DNA of 13,378 nucleotides from CAWAMR01 sp963783095 (GTDB lineage: Bacteria > Planctomycetota > Planctomycetia > Gemmatales > Gemmataceae). The notes beneath the pieces were generated by a model that saw only the letters and a program-made list of their open reading frames with translations, ran no database searches and was not told the origin of the DNA. The stretch covers positions 1-13,378 of the forward strand of contig CAWAMR010000024.1 of NCBI GenBank assembly GCA_963783095.1. The letters run 5' to 3'. The translations under genes were made by a program, and so were the position numbers. Positions 6,275-13,378 of the stretch are shown here, in pieces. Position 1 is the stretch's first letter. Each line of letters begins with the position of its first letter.

Positions 6275-7126
6275 TCAGATCGGATGCCGGGGTCGCTCTT
6301 TGTTGAAGGGCGTCGGTTGCCAGATAAGAATCTCTCCCTTTCCCGGTACAGATGTGTCGCCGGTATAGCGTTGATAACCGCCATCCTTGACTTCGCAAGG
6401 AATGGTCACTCCCAAAGTCTGGAGATGGCGGACATAGAGCCGTAAAAAGGATGGGTTGTAGGTGCAGGCGCGAGCGAAGGTCGGCAGTAGCCTGAGTGGT
6501 TTGAGTGAAACAATTGTCCCCCGATTCATCCACGGCGCCGGTGCGAATCTCGGCGCCGCCCATCAGGAACAGGGTGCCGCCCTTCATCTGCAAGCCGGCG
6601 AAGTCTCGCACTGGGCCGCCGACGGCGATCGTGCCCCGCTTCATCCGCATGCCGACTTCCATGCCTGCCGAGCCGCCGATGAGGATCGTGCCGCCCTTCA
6701 TGCCGGCCAGGCTCCCTCGGTAGGCCGCGCCGACTTGCCCGCCGGCGTTGCCGCGAATGCGGATCAGGCCGCCCGTCATCTCGCCGCCGACCCAATCCGA
6801 GGCGTTGCCGGTGACCTCGATGGTGCCGCCTTTCATGTAGGCTCCCAGGTGCATGCCGGCGTTGCCGTGGATCGTGATGCTGGCCTCGACGTCATTCCGC
6901 GGCCGATCCATTTCACCTGTCGAAGATCGCCGTGAACCATCTACGTCGTCGCCGCCTCGCCTTCGACGTCAAAGAAATCATCGAGCCGGTGTTGATGCTT
7001 CCCAAGAAACACAGTGAGAGCACAGATTTCGGCATGCGACAAGCCCGCCATCACGTCCGGTGAAAGGACCTCGGCTTCGAGCGGGACAGTGGGCTGTTGT
7101 TTCAGAGTCAGTGTGACTGTACTCAT
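6275..7126 (-). CDS. fhcC: formylmethanofuran dehydrogenase / formyltransferase-hydrolase subunit C, frameshifted
   Basis: Structural subunit of the Fhc/Fwd complex. The N-terminus (TLTLKQQPTVPLEAEVLSPD, ending DDFFDVEGE) and the segment GDLRQVKWIGRGMT match FhcC. Next comes the signature glycine-rich beta-helix: repeated G(N/S)AG...G..M.(G/R)GTI units from about 6880 to 6560. The C-terminus (RGTIVSLKPLRLLPTF, YNPSFLRLYVRHL, GKGEILI) reads to a stop at 6275. About 283 residues, normal. Problems: an in-frame TAG at 6941-6943 inside the N-terminal domain, and frameshifts near 6888 and 6535. ATG 7126 overlaps the fhcA stop as ATGA, so the two are translationally coupled. Confidence 0.88.
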
Positions 7127-8765
7127 CTCGGAGGGTCCGCCTCTTGGCAGGGATGAATCTCGGCATGGTGGATGCGTTCCATTTCCACCGGATAGTTTTC
7201 AAAGGACATCGTGTAGACTTGCTGGAACAACGGGCGTAGGAAATCTTCGATCGTGGCATCGTAAGCGGGATGAACGAGAAACTCCCGCCCTTCCTTCCAT
7301 AAACGGATCTCGCCTTCCTCGACCACGACTTCGCCGTCCTTGATGACATAGCGCGGATAACCGAACATCTTCCCGGAATCCTTGGTGTCGTTGTAAATGG
7401 TCACATCCGCATCGGCGCCAACGCCGAGGTGTCCCTTCTGCGCAGTCCCAAAGCTCGTGCCGGCCCGGCGGAGGTGATGATGGCGATTTCGTATAGCGTG
7501 TACTCTCGATCGAGTTCGGCGAGAACGATTCGCTTGAGCACTTCGGGCGGCAACGCCTTGACTTGCTCGCGACGAAAATCCGCGTTCATCAACAGATGGA
7601 TGATCTCTGGATAGCGCCAGAAGCAGGCGCCGTTGGGATGGTCGGTCGTCAGGAAAATCCGCCACGGATCGTCGATCAGGAGCAGCAGTTCCAGTCCGAC
7701 CGCCCATTGCACGGCGTTGACGAGGTTGCTGCCCTTGATACGTATACGGAACGATGCCGCAGCCGGTCTCGTTCTCCACGTCGAGGTTGCCCCATTTGCG
7801 GCCGGTGAGTTGATAGAGCAAGTGTTGCCAGGGGCCATCGGCGGTGATCGTCACGGCGTTGCCGAACAGGACCGCGCCGGCGTCGGCAGTCAGGTGTTTG
7901 TGGGCGTTGAAATACTCGGCAATGGTTTTGGCTTCGGAGCGAATAGTGTGCCAGTCGTCGCCGCCGTAGGAATGGAATTGCAGATGGGCCATGTGCCCAC
8001 GTTGCCTTCAAGAACCTTCATGGTCTCGAGGGTGGTGGCGACATTGCCGGGCGCGCCGAGGTTGTTGCAGTGAAGGTGCAGCGGATGCGGCAAGCCCAGC
8101 TCATCGACGATCTGGGCCAGGCTGGCGATGATCGTGCCCGGCGTCACTTTGCTGTAGCCATCGATAGGCTGGGACAGCGACTTGGCGTCTTTGCCCCACT
8201 TCCAGGCGGTGACGCCGCCGGGATTGACCGCCTTGACGCCATAGGCCTTGGCCGCCCAGATCAGCCAGGCGACGACATTCTTGGCCCGCTCCATGTCGCC
8301 GGCTTCCAGCAGGTCCAGGACGATTTCGTTATTGGCCATCAAGACGCAGCAAGCCTTATCGACGATCGGCGTATCGCGCAGTTCTTCGTGAGTGTGCTTG
8401 GCGGAGAGAATCGGTACAGCGGCCTCGATGACGGTGGTCTAGCCCATGCCGGCGTATAGGTAGCCGGTGGCGAAGGTCGTGGGGGTGGGGCCGCCGATCC
8501 CGGCCCGACGATCTTTGGTGTGCAGAAAGTGTGTGGCTTTGCGCTGGTTTTCGGGGGTCATGGCGCGGGCAAAATTGAGTGCAGCGCCGGCGACGTGGGT
8601 ATGGATGTCGACGCCGCCGGGAAAGACGACCATGCCGGTTGCGTCAATGACTCGACCCGCAGCAACATCCGCAACGATTTTGCCGTTATCGATGCAGATG
8701 TCTTTGACGACTCCGTTGATGCCGTTCGCGGGATCGTAGACTTTACCGCCGGTGATCCGAAGCAT
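7123..8765 (-). CDS. fhcA: formylmethanofuran dehydrogenase / formyltransferase-hydrolase subunit A (amidohydrolase), frameshifted
   Basis: Zinc-dependent amidohydrolase subunit that hydrolyses or forms the formyl group at the formate end of the C1 pathway. ATG 8765 (LRITGGKVYDPANGINGVVK) has GAGGA just upstream. Metal-site motif DIHTHVAG is at residues 53-60; AVNPGGVTAWKWGKDAKSLS, LHLHCNNLG and HMAHLQFHSYGG follow, then LTTDHPNGACFW with a likely catalytic Asp near 7637. The end, GVGADADVTIYND through VKDGEVVVEEGE-like strands, is the amidohydrolase beta-sandwich. About 547 residues, as expected. Frameshifts near 7996, 7738 and 7443; those near 7996 and 7443 are repaired by one base. An in-frame TAG at 8439-8441 falls in AGMG(stop)TTVIEA, where I recall Tyr in the family. 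Its stop overlaps the fhcC start. Confidence 0.92.
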
Positions 8766-8810
8766 GAATTCCTCAAAGTCCAGTTCGAAGCAACTGGCCC
8801 CTCGGCCCGA

Positions 8811-9035
8811 CTACTTATGGTGGGGCGGTTCAGTTGGGTACCGCCATTCGGGAAACTCCTGTGCAGCTTCCGTTGGCGCAAGTTCCAACATAAGTTGCGG
8901 CGTATAGGCGTGACCCATCCAAAGAGCACCGCAGTGTCGGCAACTGCAAAGGTAGGTGTTTTTCTGCACGTTGGCAACTAATTCGCGCAGGCCGTCAAAA
9001 TCACCGTTGCTCGCTGACTCGCAATGTGGGCACAT
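8811..9035 (-). CDS. small zinc-ribbon-like protein
   Basis: A 74-residue protein from ATG 9035, with AAGGAG seven bases upstream. It has two cysteine pairs, CPHC at the N-terminus and CSCRHC near residue 32, spaced like a zinc ribbon. A hydrophobic, acidic C-terminus follows (QLMLELAPTEAAQEFPEW). No known family comes to mind. The gene starts inside the 3' end of the preceding antitoxin-like ORF (35-base overlap), so the pair is translationally coupled. It sits between fhcB and fhcA, 45 bases before fhcA. It might be an independent cargo pair or a helper for the complex; the sequence does not decide. Confidence 0.6.
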   Translation of the reverse strand: MCPHCESASNGDFDGLRELVANVQKNTYLCSCRHCGALWMGHAYTPQLMLELAPTEAAQEFPEWRYPTEPPHHK

Positions 9036-9288
9036 TTCCAATCTCCTTATCGTAGCGATCATAGACGTCCATTCCTGGTTCATCCCAACCATTCACCGTT
9101 GAGAAACGCGCCAACTCATCCAGAAGTTCTTCTCGAGTCCAGTCACTGTCGTCGTAGAGCAGATGTCGAACGCGCTCGTAAATGTCTTTTCTCAGGATCA
9201 CGTATTGTTGGCTCGACTGCGAATCCGAAACATCAACAGCCTTGCCGCTCTCAAGCTGTTCTCGTTGCTCTTCTGTTAGATCGATCAT
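9001..9288 (-). CDS. hypothetical antitoxin-like protein
   Basis: About 95 residues from ATG 9288, with a consensus AGGAGG at 9294-9299 and a 5-base spacer; an in-frame GTG at 9294 lies inside that ribosome-binding site and is rejected. The sequence starts IDLTEEQREQLESGKAVDVS, then QQYVILRKDIYERVRHLLYD and an acidic region DSDWTREELLDELARF ending near NGWDEPGMDVYDRYD. This resembles small planctomycete proteins often found before a toxin, with a short DNA-binding-like YV(I/L)(L/R)...YERV core. I recall the pattern but cannot name a Pfam family. No MazF- or PIN-like toxin follows; the next gene is the zinc-ribbon ORF. Confidence 0.6.
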   Translation of the reverse strand: MIDLTEEQREQLESGKAVDVSDSQSSQQYVILRKDIYERVRHLLYDDSDWTREELLDELARFSTVNGWDEPGMDVYDRYDKEIGNVPTLRVSEQR

Positions 9289-9313
9289 AAGCACCTCCTA
9301 AGTTCTATTATAT

Positions 9314-10617
9314 TCAACCAATCCTCTTATTTACCGCCTCATGAATCCGCCGCAGAACCTCTTCATCGGTCGGATACGGCGACTTCAGCGGCCGGCCGAA
9401 GCGGCAGCGGGATCTCGTCCATCCGATAAGCGGTTCCCGGCGCGCTGATTCCCGTCACCGCCGTCGTGATGTGCACGCGGCGCCATGCGGCTCGTGTGCG
9501 TCACCTTGGGGTCGAGCACGATCGTCGGGATGCGGGCCAGGTGGTCGATGCCCGGCTGCGGCATCGTCGCCCCGGGATCGGCGCCCAGGATCAGCGCGGC
9601 ATCGACGTCGCCGCGGACCAGCAGGTCGACCGTCGAGAACTCGCCCGGGTTGAAGCGCGGGTAGCCCGCGGCACAGGTTGACGCCGAAGGGATAGCCCGT
9701 CGTCCAGCGCATGACCACGTCTGACGCCGGTGACGTTGCCGTGGCCGCGCATCGGCATGGCGACGAACTTGGTGAAGGCGTTCAGCTCGGCGGCCAGCGT
9801 CAGAACCGCGGCGGAGTTCATGTGCTTGCCGCGCGTCATCGACAGGCCCATGCCGAAGAACATCACGCCGAAACTGGCCTTCTTCATCCGGTCGGCAAAG
9901 TCCTGAAGCTGCTCGAGCGTCAGACCCGTTTCTGCCACGAGGTCTTGCTCGACGCGGCTGGTCCTTGATGAGCGCCCGCAGGGCGGTGAGCATCTCGAAG
10001 TCCTTGCCCGGGCCGAATTTGCAGGAAGATGTCGGCGGCCTTGGCGCTGGGGGTCTCGCGAATGTCCACCAGGACCATCGTTCGGTCCTTGCGGCCGTTG
10101 GGCACGAACTTGCCCTTCTGCGTCAGGGTGTACTTGGTGAAATGCCGCGGATGGCACTCGGCCGGGTTGCCGCCCCAGTAGATGATGAAGTCGGCCCGGT
10201 TCTTGACTTCGCCCAACGTGCAGGTCACCTTGCCACCCAACTGGGCGGCGATCTCGGTTGGACCGTGTCAGAGCGAGGTGTGGCTGTCGATCACCCCGCC
10301 GATCAATCTCGGCCAGGGAGACAGCCTCGCGCTGGGCCTCGCAGGTGATGTTGCTCAGGCCGTAGACCAGCGGCATGTGGGCCTGGTGGAGATAATCGGC
10401 CGCCGCCTCGACGGCGTCATCGACCGTGGCCGGCTGGCCGTCGATCAGGGCATCGGGATAGAGCCGCTCCGCGGTGTGGTTCTTGAACCACGATTCGCCG
10501 AGGATGCAGGCGTTCTTGGTCTTCGACGATGCGCTCGCCGTCGGCGTGCAGCTCGATGTCGTCGCAAACGCAGCCGCAGAACGTGCAGGTGGCGTTCTTT
10601 ACAACGGTCAGACTCAT
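9314..10617 (-). CDS. fhcB: formylmethanofuran dehydrogenase subunit B (molybdopterin-type), frameshifted, UGA at active-site Cys position
   Basis: Subunit B carries the Mo/W-pterin catalytic domain in archaeal enzymes. ATG 10617 is chosen because NATCTFCGCVCDDIEL follows at once; its Cys 11, 14 and 18 form most of a [4Fe-4S] site. Later: MPLVYGLSNITCEAQREAVS, IGGVIDSHTSL, a UGA at 10268-10270, HGPTEIAAQLGGKVTCTLGE, FIIYWGGNPAECHPRHF, GRKDRTMVLVDIRET, VMFFGMGLSMTRGKHMNS, MRGHGNVTG, TTGYPFGVNL, YPRFNPGEFS, GTAYRMDEIPLPLRP, SPYPTDEEVLRRI, stop at 9314. About 434 residues, as expected. Frameshifts near 10521, 10307, 10012, 9955, 9720, 9670, 9480 and 9392. The UGA is at about residue 116, where the family has Cys or selenocysteine before HGP. 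No obvious Shine-Dalgarno. Confidence 0.9.
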
Positions 10618-10653
10618 GGCAGTGTTCCACTGGAGAGAATGAATGTCACTCTG

Positions 10654-10687
10654 ACGGTTTGAGAGCGTCCGAACCGGACGGAACCGT
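10654..10687 (-). promoter_or_regulatory. hairpin in the fhcB leader
   Basis: In the 76-base gap before fhcB, ACGGTT/AACCGT (10654-10659, 10682-10687) enclose CGTCC/GGACG (10666-10670, 10676-10680) with a 5-base loop. There is no T tract, so it is more likely an RNA-stability or processing element than a terminator. Confidence 0.35.
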
Positions 10688-10693
10688 AAAGGT

Positions 10694-10860
10694 TCAGCCC
10701 AGTTCCCGGCCCACGCAGCTACCGCGTGTGCGTCGCGGCATATACGCCCGGCCCCGATCAACTCCCAGGACGCGGGCTTTTCGTCCTGTTCCAACGAGAT
10801 CTGTGGAACTGCTGCCCCATCCGGTCCCGGAACATCTTCTTGACTTTGAATAACGCTCAT
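10694..10860 (-). CDS. small conserved-looking protein ending in an RGxxxGRELG motif, frameshifted
   Basis: About 55 residues from ATG 10860, with AAGGA at 10870-10874. It starts SVIQSQEDVPGPDGAAVPQI and contains the aromatic WELIGAGR. One added base near 10745 joins WELIGAGR to YMPRRTRGSCVGRELG and a stop at 10694-10696. The basic, glycine-rich C-terminus is strikingly well formed and looks like a conserved functional tail. Unrepaired, the frame instead reads through into fhcB as an in-frame extension. The gene sits between fwdD-like and fhcB with short gaps on either side. I recall similar small planctomycete proteins but no named family; a role in cofactor loading or assembly would be a guess. 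Confidence 0.55.
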
Positions 10861-10887
10861 AGGTGAATTTCCTTCTCCAAAACGAAC

Positions 10888-11247
10888 TCAGACGCTTGGC
10901 GGTAGGACTGCCGCAATCGGCTCCACTTCCACTTCCCACCCTTTGGAAGTCGGCATTCCGGTACCATCGGTATTGCCGCCCATCAATCGGCAGGTCGGCG
11001 GTCCGTAGGGAACGAAAATCAAACCGGGTGGAACTTTCCCTGACTGGCATAGGAAATTCGCCTCGCCGAATTCCCACCAAACGCGAACCGCTCCTCCTGC
11101 GATGATCCCGGCCTCTTTCATGTCATCGGCGTTCATGGTCAGCGTGGTCACAATCGTTTGGTATTCGGCGTAATCTTTTCCAACATTGACTTGCTGGCCC
11201 TGTTTGGAGGTTCGGCCCGCGATCATGGTGAAACGCTTACCAGCCAT
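10888..11247 (-). CDS. fwdD: FwdD-like molybdopterin dinucleotide-binding protein
   Basis: A 119-residue protein matching subunit D of formylmethanofuran dehydrogenase, the separate C-terminal lobe that binds the bis-pterin cofactor next to subunit B. Visible: FTMIAGRTSKQGQQVNVGKD, a MNADDMKEAGI helix, GGAVRVWWEFGEANF, VPPGLIFVPYGP, then GNTDGTGMPTSKGWEVEVEP. The (F/V)PYGP and TxGTGMPxxKGxxVEVEP blocks are characteristic. It reads without frameshift, unusual here. ATG 11247 is used; ATG 11226 (MIAGRTSKQG) is an alternative. It is the first gene of the operon, 27 bases before the small ORF. Its presence with fhcB argues for a cofactor-bearing enzyme. Confidence 0.85.
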   Translation of the reverse strand: MAGKRFTMIAGRTSKQGQQVNVGKDYAEYQTIVTTLTMNADDMKEAGIIAGGAVRVWWEFGEANFLCQSGKVPPGLIFVPYGPPTCRLMGGNTDGTGMPTSKGWEVEVEPIAAVLPPSV

Positions 11248-11295
11248 CGGTTCGCTTTCGGGGTGGTGGGGTGTATCGGCGTAAAGACGAAGATT

Positions 11296-11323
11296 ATCTT
11301 ATCTGGTCCACCAAAGCGGTCAA
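11296..11323 (-). promoter_or_regulatory. candidate promoter of the fwdD-fhcBAC operon
   Basis: On the minus strand, TTGACC (11323-11318), a 16-base spacer and TAAGAT (11301-11296) lie about 50 bases before the fwdD start. This is the best sigma70-like pair in the divergent gap 11248-11421. Confidence 0.4.
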
Positions 11324-11368
11324 AGAATTGGCAGAGGAACTCCGGAAAAGCCGGAAAATGCAGTCGCT

Positions 11369-11382
11369 TATACTTATACAAT
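11369..11382 (+). promoter_or_regulatory. -10-like element before the TIR gene
   Basis: TATACT (11369-11374) runs into an overlapping TATACAAT (11375-11382), 48 and 40 bases before the chosen TIR start. I see no good -35 box at the proper distance, so this is weak. Confidence 0.25.
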
Positions 11383-11421
11383 AGGATGGACATCGCCCAG
11401 AATTCCAACTACGATCCAACC

Positions 11422-13378
11422 ATGCCCAAACTCTTCATTTCCTACCGCCGTCACGATAGCGCCGATGCCACCGGTCGGCTCCACGATCGCCTGAAGGCGC
11501 ATTTCGGCGAAGAATCTGTCTTCTACGATGTCGACAGCATCCCCATCGGCCTCGACTTTCGCAAGGATATCGAAAAAGCCGTCAGTCAATGCGACGTTCT
11601 CCTGGCCGTCGTCGGCGAACACTGGGTGAAAGCCGAAGCTCAGGACGGTCAACGTCGTTTGGACAATCCCAACGATTTGGTCCGTATCGAGATCGAGACA
11701 GCCCTGGCGCGCGACATCCCGGTTGTGCCGGTGTTGGTCGGTCATGCATCGATGCCCGCCGAAGCAGATTTGCCCGGCGAACTGAAAGGACTTCTCGCCG
11801 AAATGCCGCCATCGTTCCGCCTGGCGCAGAGTTCGATTTTCAGACGAAACGATTGATTCAAGGCTTGGAACGGCTATTCACCGACAAACAGGAACTCGAC
11901 GAGAGAATGCAAAAGGCTAACAACCTCGGCTGAAGACGATCCCGGAGATCGCCTGACTCCCGTCCCGCACGGCACTCGAAATCGTCATTCGGGAAATGTA
12001 CGAACGACGAATCGGCGAGCCGGCGGGGAATCGAAGTCTCGAACAGCTCGGTCCAGCGCCTCGCCGAACGCGGCATCTTCCCGAGCGACCTCGGCGTGAC
12101 TTCCGTGCGTCGAAAGAGCTGGAACGGATTCGCAACCGAACCGCGACGAAGAAAGTCACGAAGTCGGAATCATCTTGTTTGCTGGCCGACATCATGACGA
12201 TCTTGAAATGGTACATGACGGTCGAGCAACCCGACAAGATTGGTCAGAAGCCTACGCTCACGGCGTCGCAGCAGCCAGTCATTGCGATGGCTCGGGCCGG
12301 ACCTCGCATCGGCGAAAATCGTGCCCAAAGGGGTCTGCGCTCGTTCGACGCCAAGGATGCCGATTTCTTCCTCGACCTTCTGCCTGGACCCGCGCGACCA
12401 AGGCGGTCTTCCCGAAAGCATTCGGTTTTGGAAACATCGGATCGAAGAGCAAGGAAGAGGCAACTTTCACGGTGGGAGTGATCTATGGGCCGTCGGGCTG
12501 CGGCAAATCGTCCTGGTAAAGGCTGGGCTGTTGCCGCGCCTGGCCAGTCAGGTCATTGCCGTTTATATCAGGCCACCGCTGAAGACACCGAACATCGGCT
12601 ACTCAATGCGCTGCGCAAACGGAGTCCCGATCTGCCGAAAGACCTGGATTTAACCATCACCATTTCCGCCCTACGACAAGGGCAGGGTTTGAAGCCGGGC
12701 GTGAAGGTGTATCGTGTTGGACCAATTCGAGCAGTGGCTACATGCGAAACGAGGCGAAGGGAATACCGCACTTGCTCAGGCCCTCCGGCAGTGCGACGGC
12801 GATCGCGTGCAATGCATCGTCCTGGTGCGCGACGACTTTTGGCTGGCCGTGAGCCGATTCATGCGTGACCTGCATATCGAGTTGGTCCAGGGTCAAAACA
12901 TAGCGCTGGTAGACTTGTCGATCCGATCCATGCTCGAAATGTACTCGCAGCCTTTGGTCGTGCCTTCGGTCGGTTCACGGACAACCTCAGCAAAGACGAA
13001 GAGGCATTCCTGGATCAAGTCAATCAAAGGTTTGGCTCGAGACGGCCGGGTGATTTCCGTTCGACTCGCTCTTTTTGCGGAAATGGTCAAGGGCAAAGCC
13101 TGGACCCCGGCGACGCTGAAAGAAGTCGGCGGGACGGAAGGGGTCGGGGTCTCGTTTTTGGAAGAGACCTTCAACATCAGCCGCCATCGGCCCCACCAGC
13201 AAGCTGCCAGAGCCGTTCTCGAAGCGCTGTTGCCCGAACAAGGCTCCGACATCAAGGGCGACATGCAGTCTCACGACAAGTTGCTCGAAGCATCCGGCTA
13301 CGCCAAACGCCCGAAAGAGTTTGAGGAACTGCTCCGAATCTTGGACAGCTGAACTCAAGCTCATCACACCCACCGACC
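11422..13378 (+). CDS. TIR - helical domain - nSTAND1 NTPase protein, 5' part, frameshifted, runs off the edge
   Basis: ATG 11422 starts PKLFISYRRHDSADATGRLH; an in-frame ATG at 11386 would add 12 residues. TIR domain: FISYRR, VFYDVDSIPIGLDFRKDIEK, CDVLLAVVGEHW, then LVRIEIETALARDIPVVPVL with a candidate catalytic Glu. Linker FDFQTKRLIQGLERLF ends NNLG at a TGA (11931-11933). Then a helical DUF4145-like region, TALEIVIREMYERRIGEPAG, to IMTILKWYMTVEQPDKIG (about 12190-12240). nSTAND1 follows: LRSFDAKDADFFLDLLPGP, Walker A YGPSGCGKSS (12484-12513), Walker B LDQFEQW near 12717, VQCIVLVRDDFWLAVSRFM, WTPATLKEVGGTEGVGVSFL. Frameshifts near 11833, 11935, 12513, 13347 and others. Whether TIR and STAND are one polypeptide depends on that TGA. 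Likely a sensor whose TIR acts on NAD-type nucleotides, inferred from domains. Confidence 0.75.

Noticed and set aside
6462..6935. Long Ala/His/Asp-rich open frame on the plus strand over fhcC
   Set aside because: It is antisense to the repetitive GG-rich beta-helix of fhcC; composition mirrors that repeat and no domain is visible.
10225..10267. Clear bacterial SECIS after the fhcB UGA
   Set aside because: A weak stem-loop can be drawn at the right distance, but the usual loop guanines and bulged U are not evident, so it is not listed as a feature.
1..13378. CRISPR array, rRNA genes, insertion sequences with transposase
   Set aside because: No regularly spaced direct repeats, no rRNA-like blocks and no transposase motifs seen on either strand.

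Overview
The window looks like chromosomal DNA of a planctomycete, or a close relative, carrying an integrated mobile element. The main clue is a minus-strand cluster for the tetrahydromethanopterin-linked formyltransferase/hydrolase or formylmethanofuran dehydrogenase complex (fhc/fwd type). A planctomycete-style tyrosine recombinase and an nSTAND1-type NTPase of a kind I associate with planctomycetes support this. The taxon is an inference. Almost every gene is broken by single-base frameshifts. Most can be restored by adding one base, often next to an identical base, and protein motifs continue cleanly in the next frame. I read this mainly as consensus indel error rather than decay, so genes are annotated across their frameshifts. 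LAYOUT, left to right: (1) 1-5794, right end of an integrative and conjugative element. It holds the 3' part of a VirD4/TraG-like coupling protein (1-842), a small hypothetical gene, a 149-nt imperfect palindrome (1279-1427), a LysR-like regulator (1537-2527), two small membrane proteins, a VapBC toxin-antitoxin pair with inverted-repeat operators, an orphan ribbon-helix-helix antitoxin, an excisionase-like HTH protein and a convergent tyrosine recombinase. (2) 5795-5867, tRNA-Phe(GAA) with a good sigma70 promoter, the probable attachment site. (3) 5868-6274, a poorly readable stretch with the C-terminus of an unrecognised protein. (4) 6275-11247, a minus-strand operon in transcription order: fwdD-like, small conserved-looking ORF, fhcB, antitoxin-like ORF, zinc-ribbon ORF, fhcA, fhcC. 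fhcD is not in the window. (5) 11248-11421, a divergent promoter region. (6) 11422 to the right edge, a TIR domain protein running into a helical domain and an nSTAND1 ATPase, continuing past the edge. WORKING TOGETHER: the fhc genes would interconvert formyl-methanofuran-type and formate-level C1 units. FwdD and an FhcB with an Fe-S cysteine motif suggest an enzyme closer to the archaeal redox form than to the cofactor-less proteobacterial one. The most striking point is a UGA codon in fhcB exactly where the family has its metal-binding Cys or selenocysteine, just before His-Gly-Pro. It may be selenocysteine or one more sequence error. The TIR-STAND gene is a candidate anti-phage or signalling sensor.
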